From Archilochus colubris (taxonomy: Eukaryota; Chordata; Aves; Apodiformes; Trochilidae), in the NCBI GenBank assembly GCA_023079485.1, contig CM041097.1, positions 20,753,158-20,817,157 of the forward strand: DNA of 64,000 bases. The letters are read 5' to 3'. A program made the translations under genes and the position numbers. Under the pieces are notes generated by a model that did no database searches, was not told the origin of the DNA, and saw only the letters and a list, made by a program, of their open reading frames with translations. Positions 51,901-59,620 of the stretch are shown piece by piece; the first letter of the stretch is position 1, and each line of letters starts with the position of its first letter.

Positions 51901-53446
51901 AGCACGGAAAACCTTAGCTCATAACACCTAATGCTCTGCATTTTGTTCTGCCCTCGAGATGTTATGAAGGACATTTAAATAAAGAACTGGAGGAATAGGT
52001 GGTGTTTAAGTGCATTAATCCAGACAAAGTGTGTTTGTGCTGATAGAAGGTTGTAATCATAACTGCACATGGAAAAGGTGGTGGCTGCTCCTCAGCTTTC
52101 ATCTACACGAGCTCCTCATAGGAAACTGTCCTTGCTGACTAAGCTGTGAGCAGAGCAGCTACACGTTTTATGAAAGAATTGCAGGGTCTGTAATTTCTGC
52201 TCTGCATGCCAGTAAATAATAAATGGACAAGTGATGACTTGTTTGTGAAACTCTAAAGGAGTCCTCTTTTTTGAGGACAGTTTTCTCTCATTTGGCTAAG
52301 GTGCAAGAGGATTTTGCCAGCCCACGAGGTGATCTCCAGTCTTGTGTCTCTTGGGAAAGACGTATGAAGACCAAACCACAGACTCAAAATCTGAGTGCAC
52401 CTTCTCCAGCCCTACCAGTCTGCCTGGACCTGTCACCTGGACAGGACAGGACAGGTTTCAATGGCACCCAGCACAGCCACCCCTGTCCTCCCGGGGACAC
52501 ACGGCAACGGGCACTGGAATGAGATCCCTGAATTCTAAATTCCATTAATCACAGAATCACAGAACCATCTGGGTTGGAAAGCACCTCTGAGATCATCAAG
52601 TCCAACCCTTGATCCACTCCCCCCGTGGTTCCCAGCCCATGGCACTCAGTGCCACATCCAGGCTCTTTTTAAAAACCTTCAGGGATGGAGAATCCACCCC
52701 CTCCCTGGGCACCCATTCCAATTCACCCTCTCTGCAAAGAATTCCTTCCTAATATCCAACATAAACCTCCCCTAAGTCATGGGACACAAGGAAAAACCAC
52801 CTCACCACCCCTCTGCTGACTTGCCAGCGATGCCCCGGTTACCTTGCCCAATTTCTGTGAATAAAAGTGATGTTTTTGTGCGAGCTTTGTTAGAGCTCAT
52901 GTAACCCAGCCGGGCCGCGATGAGCTGACCGCCCCTGCAGAGCGCAGGGCAGGAGGCCCGAGGCCGGTTCTGTGCAGCCCCCAGGGAGGTCAGAGCCCGA
53001 CACGGACACCCCGCGCTGCCCGGGCCGTACTCACAGTTGTGGGAGCACTGCGGGATGATCATGGCGATGCTGAAGTAATCAAAGCAAATCCCGCACCGCA
53101 GCAGCTCATCCACCGCCTGCGGGGGAAGCGCGGGTCAGCGGGGGCTCCCACACCGCCCCGCCGGCACCAGCCCAACCCGCACCGCCCGCGGATGGACACC
53201 CGGTACCGGCACCCAGCCCGGCCTAGCCCGGCCCGCGGGTGGCACCACGAGACCCGGAGGAGCGGAACGGGCCGGACCGGGCCCTCATCCCGCGGGGACC
53301 GGCGAGGCAGAGCGGGCCGAGGCCGGGCCGAGGCCGGGCCACCCCGCAGCCATCCCGCCCGCCATCCCGCCCCGCGCCTCACGCACCTTCAGCGGGGCCA
53401 GGCTCGCCGGCCAGGGCGGCTCGGGCAGCGGCAGTGCCAAGGCCAT
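18827..53446 (-). CDS. RAD18: E3 ubiquitin-protein ligase RAD18, 13 coding exons, 504 residues
   Basis: RAD18 with RAD6 (UBE2A/B) monoubiquitinates PCNA at K164 to start translesion DNA synthesis; it acts in the nucleus at stalled forks. Join (gene order): 53446-53387, 53116-53035, 51126-51065, 49674-49604, 45373-45018, 43631-43532, 41051-40867, 37799-37723, 37020-36960, 32902-32768, 30451-30292, 21181-21119, 18929-18827. The total is 1515 bases, 504 residues plus stop (human 495 by recall). The RING finger has C28, C31, C44, H46, C49, C52, C63 and C66. The UBZ4 zinc finger has C213, C216, H228 and C232. The SAP DNA-binding domain spans about 255-294, and the RAD6-binding segment about 333-375 (FTKDQTEEEIDEIH...EFHFLVDQ). 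Regions 93-205 and 376-470 are Ser-rich and weakly conserved. The tail is basic (NKRKSRR, PKSKRKKS), a likely nuclear localisation signal. All exon phases agree. Confidence 0.96.
18930..21118 (-). other. RAD18: RAD18 intron 12
   Basis: 2.2-kb intron. It has an A/G-rich tract (T/C on the gene strand) by the acceptor at 18937-18965, an ACAC repeat near 19051-19060, and an 11-bp perfect hairpin at 19518-19550. No other exon seen. Confidence 0.85.
19518..19550. repeat. Inverted repeat with 11-bp arms in RAD18 intron 12
   Basis: AAATTAGCCAC (19518-19528) and GTGGCTAATTT (19540-19550) are exact reverse complements with an 11-base AT-rich loop. Confidence 0.88.
21119..21181 (-). CDS. RAD18: RAD18 coding exon 12 (SSSDILRDL segment)
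   Basis: A 63-base exon encoding (S)SSDILRDLQGAEACSASSD plus two bases. It aligns with human SSSDIIRDLLEEEEAWEASH but has lost the run of glutamates. Acceptor CCCCTTTCAG, donor GACAA|GTAAGTAG. Phase 2 on both sides fits exons 11 and 13 exactly. Confidence 0.9.
22316..22370 (+). repeat. Poly(A) plus G-rich polypurine tract
   Basis: About 15 A bases, then AGAAAGGGGGGGTGGGGGG and AGAGGAGGGAGAAG. All purine on the + strand apart from one T, so it could form G-quadruplex or triplex DNA; on the RAD18 transcript it reads as a long pyrimidine tract. Confidence 0.8.
23432..23505 (+). repeat. 37-bp tandem duplication
   Basis: Units 23432-23468 and 23469-23505 both begin TAAAGCTTCATAGCAA and continue CCCATTRAAGTTC; they differ at about five positions. 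A short partial third copy (TGAAGCT) follows. Confidence 0.9.
23686..23714 (+). repeat. Homopolymer T-run followed by A-run
   Basis: A long run of T (more than 20 bases) passes directly into nine A bases, forming a simple palindrome. Expect length variation and assembly error. Confidence 0.75.
28693..28830 (+). repeat. Degenerate tandem duplication, about 65-bp unit
   Basis: Two similar blocks each run CATATTCTG / GAAAGAGAAA..., then AACAAAAC, then AAAAAGCCAAAC and AAA(A/G)TGTAA. The second copy has gained an AAAC microsatellite. Unit boundaries are approximate. Confidence 0.6.
30292..30451 (-). CDS. RAD18: RAD18 coding exon 11 (Ser-rich regulatory region, residues 398-449)
   Basis: Encodes HTAEEHHTALVPGKTQVLKA, EPPDGRSSESHSLEEG and RSDSPAFSLSPGSTS. 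In human the equivalent Ser-rich box is phosphorylated and binds DNA polymerase eta; the sequence here has two SP sites but little direct identity. Acceptor TTTGTGGTAG, donor CAG|GTCAGC. Confidence 0.88.
30452..32767 (-). other. RAD18: RAD18 intron 10
   Basis: 2.3-kb AT-rich intron with GTTAGT donor at its left-side neighbour exon and GTAG acceptor for exon 11. No repeat or exon recognised. Confidence 0.8.
32768..32902 (-). CDS. RAD18: RAD18 coding exon 10 (rest of the RAD6-binding region)
   Basis: Encodes (R)NKHRNEFHFLVDQVKSRWKK and then a Lys/Glu-rich stretch (SGKRKTESAQNKGEVAAK). The NEFHFLVDQ part aligns with mammalian SEFQLLVDQ; the basic run KSRWKKSGKRK differs from human. Acceptor ACGTTTCAG, donor CAG|GTTAGT. 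Confidence 0.93.
32903..36959 (-). other. RAD18: RAD18 intron 9
   Basis: 4.1-kb intron. It holds a CR1 fragment near 33219-33300, a TTG microsatellite near 33950-33968, an ACAC run near 35835-35846 and A/C-rich low-complexity sequence around 36086-36160. No exon seen. Confidence 0.8.
33219..33300 (+). mobile_element. CR1 LINE fragment (in RAD18 intron 9)
   Basis: CCTGTCAGAGCTCAAGGAGC followed by ACCTGGATGATGCTCTCAGA resembles the CR1 subfamilies that read CTGTCAGAGCTCAAGGAGCA...GGACAATGCTCTCAG near their 3' end. The terminal ATTCTATG repeat is not visible, so the copy is truncated at both ends. Confidence 0.7.
36960..37020 (-). CDS. RAD18: RAD18 coding exon 9 (start of the RAD6-binding domain)
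   Basis: Encodes SLTFTKDQTEEEIDEIHTDY plus one base of arginine; the FTKDQTE-EIDEIH core is the conserved start of the RAD6-binding helix. Acceptor TTTCTGTAG, donor ACC|GTAAGT. Only 61 bases long. Confidence 0.95.
37021..37722 (-). other. RAD18: RAD18 intron 8
   Basis: 0.7-kb intron between exons 8 and 9 with GTAAGC donor and TGTAG acceptor. Nothing else recognised. Confidence 0.85.
37723..37799 (-). CDS. RAD18: RAD18 coding exon 8 (charged helix, residues 307-331)
   Basis: Encodes TEVVKELEKNEKIRIQLECN KTSEK, matching the mammalian segment EIVQEIENIEKTRMRLEASK. Predicted charged helix linking SAP and RAD6-binding parts. Acceptor CCAACAG, donor AAG|GTAAGC. Confidence 0.93.
37800..40866 (-). 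other. RAD18: RAD18 intron 7
   Basis: 3.1-kb intron with GTAGGT donor. Contains a short GTCT repeat near 39925-39940 and a T-run near 40110-40124. No exon seen. Confidence 0.85.
40867..41051 (-). CDS. RAD18: RAD18 coding exon 7 (SAP domain)
   Basis: Encodes SAHKRKPMSKVVYNLLSDRD, LKKKLKEHGL and RHQEFVLMYNAQCDSLNPKS. This is the SAP DNA-binding motif with the bipartite amphipathic pattern, strongly conserved with mammals. Acceptor TTTGCAG, donor CAG|GTAGGT. Confidence 0.96.
41052..43531 (-). other. RAD18: RAD18 intron 6
   Basis: 2.5-kb AT-rich intron with GTAAGA donor. It has a 17-bp direct tandem repeat at 43353-43386. No exon seen. Confidence 0.85.
43353..43386 (+). repeat. 17-bp perfect tandem duplication
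   Basis: CCACTATCATATTTATA occurs twice back to back (43353-43369 and 43370-43386) with no mismatch, which suggests a recent event. Confidence 0.93.
43532..43631 (-). CDS. RAD18: RAD18 coding exon 6 (UBZ4 zinc finger)
   Basis: Encodes ECPVCEVAIPEHYINKHLDS then C and LTREEKKDSLR. C213-x2-C216-x11-H228-x3-C232 is the ubiquitin-binding zinc finger that recruits RAD18 to ubiquitinated damaged chromatin; the ligands and the IPE.xINKHLDSC core are intact. Acceptor TTTGCAG, donor AAA|GTAAGA. Confidence 0.96.
43632..45017 (-). other. RAD18: RAD18 intron 5
   Basis: 1.4-kb intron with a weak GTGGGA donor and TTTGCAG acceptor. Holds a short CR1 3' end at 43819-43890. Confidence 0.85.
43819..43890 (+). 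mobile_element. CR1 LINE 3'-terminal fragment (in RAD18 intron 5)
   Basis: GGGGCTGGAACTAGAT, AGATGGTCTTTAAGGACCCT, TCCAACTCAAACCATTCTGT and GATTCCATGA are the standard CR1 3' end, here about 70 bases long. A T/G-rich low-complexity stretch precedes it. Confidence 0.88.
45018..45373 (-). CDS. RAD18: RAD18 coding exon 5 (linker between RING and UBZ, residues 93-210)
   Basis: The largest exon, encoding a Ser/Glu-rich, probably disordered linker (QQLFQLVMDTPM... to ...STSVVKVVKR). Similarity to human is low except for short islands (SSPLACS, EKPSTS) and the run into the zinc finger. It contains SP sites (SSPLA, RSPVS) that could be phosphorylated. The donor G|GTGGGA is weak but gives the exact residue spacing to the UBZ finger known from mammals. 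Confidence 0.9.
45374..49603 (-). other. RAD18: RAD18 intron 4
   Basis: 4.2-kb intron with GTACAC donor and TTTCTAG acceptor. Contains a short GC-rich direct repeat at 47274-47307 and a T-run near 47098-47115. No exon seen. Confidence 0.82.
47274..47307 (+). repeat. 16-bp direct repeat
   Basis: GGGCACCCCAGGGACT occurs at 47274-47289 and again at 47292-47307, separated by two bases. Confidence 0.85.
49604..49674 (-). CDS. RAD18: RAD18 coding exon 4 (residues 69-92)
   Basis: Encodes AASESDLKNNRALDELVKSF... to NSA plus AG of an arginine codon; matches the mammalian segment DLKNNRILDELVKSLNFAR after the RING. Acceptor TTTTTAATAG, donor AAG|GTACAC. Confidence 0.93.
49675..51064 (-). other. RAD18: RAD18 intron 3
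   Basis: 1.4-kb AT-rich intron, GTAAGT donor and TTTAATAG acceptor. Nothing else recognised. Confidence 0.85.
51065..51126 (-). CDS. RAD18: RAD18 coding exon 3 (second half of the RING finger)
   Basis: Encodes (Y)CSLCIRKFLSYKTQCPTCCV, nearly identical to mammalian RAD18, with RING ligands C49, C52, C63 and C66. Acceptor TTTTCCCAG, donor GTG|GTAAGT. Only 62 bases long, so it is easily missed by open-frame searches. Confidence 0.97.
51127..53034 (-). other. RAD18: RAD18 intron 2
   Basis: 1.9-kb intron that passes from AT-rich sequence into the RAD18 CpG island on the right. Carries a CR1 insertion at about 52546-52800. Confidence 0.85.
52546..52800 (-). mobile_element. CR1 LINE fragment, about 250 bp (in RAD18 intron 2)
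   Basis: The + strand begins ATCACAGAATCACAGAACCA, then GGGTTGGAAAGCACCTCTGA, GATCATCAAGTCCAACCC and, further right, GCAAAGAATTCCTTCCTAAT ATCCAAC. This is the reverse complement of a CR1 3' region with the terminal TCTGTGAT repeat intact. The element lies in the same orientation as RAD18. The 5' limit is approximate. Confidence 0.93.
53035..53116 (-). CDS. RAD18: RAD18 coding exon 2 (first half of the RING finger)
   Basis: Encodes AVDELLRCGICFDYFSIAMI... to CSHN, giving RING ligands C28, C31, C44 and H46. Acceptor CCCCCGCAG, donor AACT|GTGAGT. It ends one base into the tyrosine codon. Confidence 0.96.
53117..53386 (-). other. RAD18: RAD18 intron 1
   Basis: A 270-base G+C-rich intron inside the CpG island; donor GTGCGTGAG, acceptor CCCCCGCAG. 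Such short GC-rich first introns are common in housekeeping genes of birds. Confidence 0.88.
53387..53446 (-). CDS. RAD18: RAD18 coding exon 1 (residues 1-20)
   Basis: Encodes MALALPLPEPPWPASLAPLK; donor AAG|GTGCGTGAG. The ATG has G at -3 and +4. The frame stays open upstream, but this start gives an N-terminus of the expected length before the RING finger, so I prefer it. The poly-Pro/Leu leader is unlike human in sequence but similar in length. Confidence 0.9.
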
Positions 53447-53522
53447 GGCAGCCCGGCCCGAACCCCCTGGTCCCGGCACCGAGTCCAAATCCCCCGCGCT
53501 CAGCCCCGCGCGGCAGCAGCGG

Positions 53523-53528
53523 TTCCGG
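53523..53528 (-). promoter_or_regulatory. RAD18: ETS-family core (CCGGAA) upstream of RAD18
   Basis: Gene strand ACCGGAAC, about 80 bases before the ATG and next to the ZNF143-type motif. ETS cores are common in CpG-island promoters; a single core has limited specificity. Confidence 0.4.
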
Positions 53529-53537
53529 TGCGCGGGG

Positions 53538-53555
53538 GCTGCCGGGAGGTGTAGT
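53538..53555 (-). promoter_or_regulatory. RAD18: ZNF143/THAP11-type motif upstream of RAD18
   Basis: On the gene strand it reads ACTACACCTCCCGGCAGC, which matches the known promoter motif ACTACAWYTCCCRGVRKGC (allowing one or two changes). It lies about 92-109 bases upstream of the start codon, a usual position near the transcription start of CpG-island genes. Confidence 0.6.
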
Positions 53556-53607
53556 CCGGGCTCGGTGCCGGCAGCCCGGCCCGGCAGGCCCGGTCCTGCC
53601 CGCGTTC

Positions 53608-53682
53608 CGGGACAGGCTGGATGGGGCTTGGAGCGGGCCGGGCCGTGGGGCTGGGTGAGCCCTGAGGTCCCTCCAACAGGAC
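53608..53682 (+). mobile_element. Possible old CR1 remnant in the RAD18 upstream region
   Basis: GACAGGCTGGATGGGGCTTG GAGC followed 45 bases later by CCTGAGGTCCCTCCAACA resembles the CR1 stretches AGGTTGGATGGGGCTTTGAGC and AAGGTCCCTTCCAAC. The part between is GC-rich and does not match, so this may be a decayed copy. Confidence 0.45.
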
Positions 53683-53768
53683 AGGGCCCGATCGCTCCTC
53701 TTGTGCCATGGAGCCGCTCCGCCGGCCCCCGGCCCGGTCCTCTGTCCCTACAGGTGAACCTCAGCCCT

Positions 53769-53781
53769 TTGCCATGGCAAC
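53769..53781. promoter_or_regulatory. RFX X-box-like palindrome (first copy)
   Basis: TTGCCATGGCAAC is nearly the ideal RFX site GTTGCCATGGCAAC (consensus GTNRCC-N(0-3)-RGYAAC). It lies about 320 bases upstream of the RAD18 ATG. Confidence 0.6.
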
Positions 53782-53806
53782 GACCTTCTGCGCAGGGCAG
53801 GTCTGC

Positions 53807-53820
53807 GTTGCCATGGAAAC
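53807..53820. promoter_or_regulatory. RFX X-box (second copy)
   Basis: GTTGCCATGGAAAC is a textbook X-box (GTTGCC-AT-GGAAAC). It is 38 bases from the first copy, start to start. Confidence 0.65.
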
Positions 53821-54913
53821 GGGCATCATCCCCATCGCCCCTGTCCCGGGCACGGCCGGATCCGGAGCTTTGATTTCCCCAGGGGGACAAACGTCCCCCC
53901 TTCACCTGCAGGTCTGGTCCCAGGGCCACACACTGCTGACATGAGCGATTAACTTCATCCTCCCCAGGAACGGGCGTGGGGGTTCAGTACGGGAGGAACG
54001 TGTTTATTTTCTTGTTTTGTTAGGCTGAAGAACAGCAAAGGGCAATGAGCTGGCAGCCACGCACCCTCCACACAGGCTGCTGCTGAATATAAAGCAACCC
54101 AAAGCATCTCCCCAGTCCTGCAGCAGCTCTCCCGCTGTGGCAGGGGTGCTGGGAAGCCTCTCCCCTCTTTGGACACCCCAGGCTGGATCCGGTCAGGCAG
54201 AACTCTCCTGTCTGCTGGGCTGGAGCCTGCTGGGCACCAGGGCTCCTGGGGAGCAGGACGGGGGCTCCTGCAGGGTGGGGACAGTTCTGCTGCTCCTTTG
54301 GAATCTGCCCGCTGTTTTATGGACACTTTGGACTGTGGAGTAACAGCATTAAACTGGTTTGTTTTGCTGAACTACCGAGTTACAATTTGTTATTATATAC
54401 AGAACACCAAATCAGGGAACTTAGAGGCAACCCCCCGAAATACGCATTTAAATTTAAATACCAGCAGGTACCAACCTGGGAGCTTTTTGTCCTGTTCAGT
54501 GGACGGGGTGAAATGTATGCTAAAGCTAGGAGGACATAGAGAAGCCTGACATGAAGCAAAGCTCCAAAAGCTGATTATTTTCATATGTACTCTTGAGACA
54601 AAACATTGAGGTGGAGCTTTACATCGTTCCCAGCTGGATGCTCACAATTTTATAACATAAAAAGTGCTTGCTCCCAAATGGCTCTCCAGCACTGCTACAG
54701 AACTGCTGCTTCTCCCCCTGTTCTGGCAGACAAGTGACTCATCTTCAGCTGCCCTTAGTAGACTGCTCCTAAAATGAAACACCCCACCAAGATCTGCCTC
54801 TCATGTGTGCATGTCACTGCATGACAGAAACACAAACGCACCATGGAAACAACCTCTGGGACACAAGCAAGTAGACTGGATGGAAATCTGAAGAAGAAGA
54901 ACATGTTGTACTT

Positions 54914-55040
54914 AAAAAAAAACCCCACAAAAACACAAAACAAAACACCCCAAAACAAACAAACAAACAAACAAAAACAACAGCAAAAAAAAACCCCACA
55001 CAAAACAAAAAAAAAACCCCACCACAACCCCATCGACCCC
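54914..55040 (+). repeat. A/C-rich low-complexity block with AAAC microsatellite
   Basis: Runs of A separated by C or CCCC, including AACAAACAAACAAACAAACA near 54955-54974. Simple-repeat DNA of this sort also occurs at 26930-27050 and 36086-36160. Confidence 0.8.
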
Positions 55041-58000
55041 CAAACCATAGAACATTTTGCATTTATTGTTTCTACATATTTTCAGAGATTCCTTAACATT
55101 TAAAGCAGTGGAAAGTTTCTCATCATGTTGTTCCCAACTGAAGAGGAGAAGAGTCTGAACCCCATGAGTATGACTGGTCAGAAACACTTCACACTGACCT
55201 AACTCTGCCCTTATGTTAAAGTTGGCAGTAATTTATTGATTTCTACAAGACTAAATTTAGTCTGATCTTGAGAATTCTAGAACAAAACAAATCCCACCAC
55301 GAAGTACTGACCCTTGAGATGGGACCATGCAAGGTTTCTGTCAGAAGCAGTCCTTCCAATAGCAATCAGAATTAACTGTTCACAGAGCCAGCAAAACCAG
55401 CAGCAGCTCAGGGCTCACAGCTGGCAGTGCAGGTAGCCCAAAGAGCCCCTCACCCGGGCAAGGCTGGGCCCAGGGATGTGACTGAGAGCCAGCTCCTCCA
55501 GAGAGCTTTCCTGACTCTTTCCTGGACCAACTGAATGCACAACACAGCAAAGACAGAGCATGTGGGAGTCCTGGGGTAAGCCACGGCCATGCCAGAAGGC
55601 TCCAGCTTACTGCTGAGTGTCTGAGGTTACTGACCTGGGAGCTGACGTGTCCCATGGCACCATCTTTTTGTAATTAACAGCTTCAGCTAAGAGACAGACC
55701 AGGGATTTATGTTCTGTCCTGTTCCTACTTGCAAAGTTCTGCAAGCAGTCAAGATTAGGAGTTACAGCTGTATATACATATATTTTATCAATGTATACAA
55801 CCTTTGCCATTTAGCAATCCACCAGGGTGCAAGCACAGGGGGTTTAAGAGGGTCACTGCTAGAGGCAGAGGGTGTGTTTTCAATGTCCAGTAAGACATTT
55901 CTGCTCCAGGTTTGTGCTCCATGGACCATACATAATGTAGCCATGACATTTATTGCATTAGTGACTGGCAGCACTAAACATATTTTTTTCCTTCAGGAAT
56001 CTGTTTGCAGCCTGAAATCCCATTGTTTCCCCCTCCTCCAACAAATGCTCCGTGCAGCCTTTGGAAGCCCCCAGCCCGTGGGCTCGGGTGGGGAGGGGTC
56101 CCTCATGCTGGGGCAGGCACAGGCTCAGGAAAGCTCCCAGGAGAGAGGGAACTTTCTGCCAGAGGGACTCACTGCCCCTCTTCTCATGTCTGATGATGTG
56201 CAGGAGCACCCAGCACACCACAGCCTCAGGACCAAGGGAGGCAGCAGAATTCCAGAGCCTCCTTTTGAAGCACACTGCCAGCACTTCTTACAAGATTTGC
56301 TGTGAGAGTTTTGTATGGAAATAAGTGCGTAAAGCTGGGATGAAAAGTCTCTCTAGAGTGTACTCAGCTTGGCTGCCCTAATCTTCTAATAATAGTCACT
56401 ATTACCCAGACTGTCATTTAAGAACTTCTATTGACTGTTAGAAAAAAATGTAGGCAGACTTCTCAAGCATGAAGCTTCAAGAGAAGAGCTTAAACGAGAC
56501 ACATAAGTTACTGAAAAGTTCCCTCTGGGAGCACAGTATTTTTTTACAAAGCTAAATCTCTCCCTTCCCATTCCACAGCAGGGCTCTGAGAGTCAGGACT
56601 CAGGTGGGGCAGGAACCCAGCTCCCCCCAGCCTGGTGCTGCAGACCCCAGGACATTAACACCTTCCAAGCCCAGGGTGAAACATTTCCAGTGCTGCACTA
56701 AGACCGATGTATTTATTCTCTTAGCAGCCCTACAACAGAGGCTGTGTTTTCCATTTTTACAGGCAGGAAAACCAGGACATTCCATTGCTCACTGTCAGCA
56801 TTCATTTGCCAGCAAATGTTCAGTACTTGTGCCAAAGTTCTCCTTTCTGAAACAGAAAGAGCTATCAGAAGCAGGGAATTTTATCTTATTTTTTTCTTCC
56901 CTTCTTACTTCAAGACACAGCCTCAAATGGTTCATTAAAAAAACATCATTAGGCTAACAAGCTTGTGCAGGATTATTTTCTCCCATATTCTGTTCAGAGA
57001 CAGGAGGCACTGAAGTAATTCCAGGATTTGCCATGGCACCAGGATGTTAGGGGAGCAGCTGTGGGCAGCCAGCACTGCTTGGCCATCAGCAGCCCAAGGA
57101 TCCAAGGGCAGAAATGGATCAGGTTGGGCACAACAGCAGCACTGGGCTCACTGGCACCAAGAGAAAAGGGTCCAAGGTGTACCCAGTTAGTGTGGAGGGC
57201 TGTAGCTGAGAACAGCACACAGGGAAGAATATCAGGGGATAAACTGTGCTTACACTGGTATAAAAGAGTCAGCTCAACCTTTTTAATTTAAAGAAAGCAA
57301 AGAAGGAAAACAAAAAAAGAGAGTGCCTTGAAAGCACAAAAAAAATCTTTTTTTTTTTTTCAGTCTACTTAAATATTTTTAGGCAGTGTACATCAGCAAA
57401 AAAAGAAAAAAATCTTACAGTTTTCCAGAGCAGCATGGAAACTTCCATGAAAAAGCTGTTAGAGTTAGCAGCTGGAGGAGCCAGAAATAATATTTAAATT
57501 TTCTCTTGAACAGTTCTGAGGCAGACACAATGAGTAAAATCACTCTGGGCATTTCATAACAAAGTGATGCTCATCGAGTTGGACCTGGCCTAAGGGCAGC
57601 ATGAAATACCAGTGAGTTTTGAGAGGCAGATTGTGGGGAGGAGGCAGCAGGCAAACCCCCCCAGCCCTGACTTGAGAGAGGGACAGAGATTTGGGTAACA
57701 AGGCATCAATGAATTACTCTGTGCTGATTTTGGCAGACCTGCTGTTCTAGCACATGCTGATACCTCCTATTTGGACACTGGTGATGACCTGATAAATGTT
57801 ATGAAAATCATAAATATTCTCACTAGCTCTGAGTTATTCCAATATAAAAACTATTGAACTGATAAGCTGTGCACAGACAGACACGTTGGTAGAGCTGTAA
57901 TGTTTTCCATTCTGGTTGATTGTTGCCAACAGCTCATTCTTTTGCCAACTTTTTCATTTAGAGCCTGGATGCCTGGCTCTCAGACTGGGTATAATTCCTT

Positions 58001-59339
58001 TGCTTTCCCCTAAAAAAAGCTGAAGAAAATTAATTCAGCTACTTACAGAAAAGCCAGGACACTGTGTAAATAGTACCAGCAAAAAAAGACCCCACAATTA
58101 GCACCCACACACCAGAGAAGACAGTGCCAGGAGCCCTCATTTCACAGCAAGAGATTACTTTTCAGAGCTAAGTTTATTTTAGTGATTGCCTATGCAGTTA
58201 TTCCATGTCTCAGGGTGTGCATGAAGTTTGTGCTCTGTTCACCTCCACGGAGAACTCTGAAGGAAGACAAGACAAAAACATCTAAAATGCTGTGGTGGGT
58301 GAATATGCCAGAGGTGGAATCTCACTCCCTGCCCTCAGCCTCAGCAGACACTGGGGACAAGAGCCCCTCTAGGGAGAAAGGACAGTCTGAATGACTGTTC
58401 ACGTCCTGTTAGCTCACAGAGACTCCAGCTCTCTCTGGGGCCCTGCACTGGAAGTGAAGAGCCTCAGGTGAGCTCTTGCCTTCCCATCACTGCTTCTTTT
58501 GGGAACAAGCAATAAACCTCTGCTTTTGGGGATGTAGGAAAGCAAATCGATCAACTTGGTTTGTTTCCACAAGATTTATCTTGTGATCTTTTGGGGCAAT
58601 GTTCTCTGGAACCCAGCAAACCTCCAGATGGATCAAGGAAGCCCCACGCCTGACACCGCAGCCGTTGGGCCAAGGTCCTGCCAGAGCTGCAAATTATTCT
58701 GCAGAAAAGCTTTTACAAACTGTTCTGTTGCTTTTGGCTAGTATCTGCCTTTCCCTGAAGGCAGCCTGAGAACAGAGGAAGGAGAAGCATCTCCCTGTCT
58801 GCCTGCTCCTTCCCTGCCACCTCCTGTGTCACCTCCAATCCAGTGATCTCTCCATTCTGCCGGGCTCACTGCTGCTCATCAAATAAACAGGTTGTAAAAG
58901 AGCAAGAACAAGAGAGCTGTGAACAGGCAGCTCTGGCTCCCTGTCAGCTTAGCCTCTTTACGCCTGGATTTATTTATTAGCAATGAAACTAAACAGGGAG
59001 AGGAAGAGCAGTTTAAAAGCAGAGCACCTGCAGACAAACAGCCCCAGCCACTTGGCAGCACTTGCTGCTTTCTGGATGGTGATAAATACACCTCCCTAAC
59101 CCAGCCTGCAGAGAAAACTCTTTGCTTTTCCTACACTTTTTGGGGTGTAAGTCAGACTGCTGGGCAGTTTCCAAACCCAAAGTCAATGAGACCAAAATGT
59201 ACAACTCGGGAGTAGAACAATCTGCACTTTTTAAAAAGGATTGGTTCAGATGATCCAGACATTGTCACTTCAGCCACTGCTGCTCCTGGTTTGCCACTTT
59301 CCCTTTCTGTAATTTGGCCTCCCAAATAATGACTTGCAA

Positions 59340-59620
59340 TGAAAAGTGAGTATGTTTAATTCTGATACATTCAAATTAAAGTGGGGTTTTTTTCCTAATT
59401 CAGTGTCCAATGAGAGCAACTCCTAACCTATGAAACACAATCAAAGTTTAATATTCACTTCCCAAACATAAATTTCATGGGAATTTTTCATTCAACTTTA
59501 TCTGCAAAATCAGGGTACGTAAGCTTGTGTGATACTTGCCCTTCTTTAATTTGCAATTTAATGAGACACCTATGCTAATTAATTACCTATGAATTAACAA
59601 GCACCAGGGAAGATGCACAC
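59340..59620. other. AT-rich block with homeodomain-type sites (candidate conserved element)
   Basis: A non-repetitive AT-rich stretch with clustered TAAT cores, for example GCTAATTAATTACC at 59574-59587 and GAATTAAC just after. The composition resembles vertebrate conserved noncoding enhancers, but this is an impression from sequence only. Confidence 0.3.

Larger units (their letters stand above)
52900..53700. promoter_or_regulatory. RAD18: CpG island and promoter of RAD18
   Basis: Dense CpG and high G+C from exon 2 to about 250 bases upstream of the RAD18 ATG. No TATA box. The island spans exons 1 and 2 and intron 1, typical of a broad housekeeping promoter. Confidence 0.8.

Noticed and set aside
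53285..53929. N-terminal extension of RAD18: the frame is open upstream of the chosen ATG
   Set aside because: The extension is low-complexity CpG-island translation, crosses the promoter motifs, and would make the N-terminus much longer than in other RAD18 proteins.
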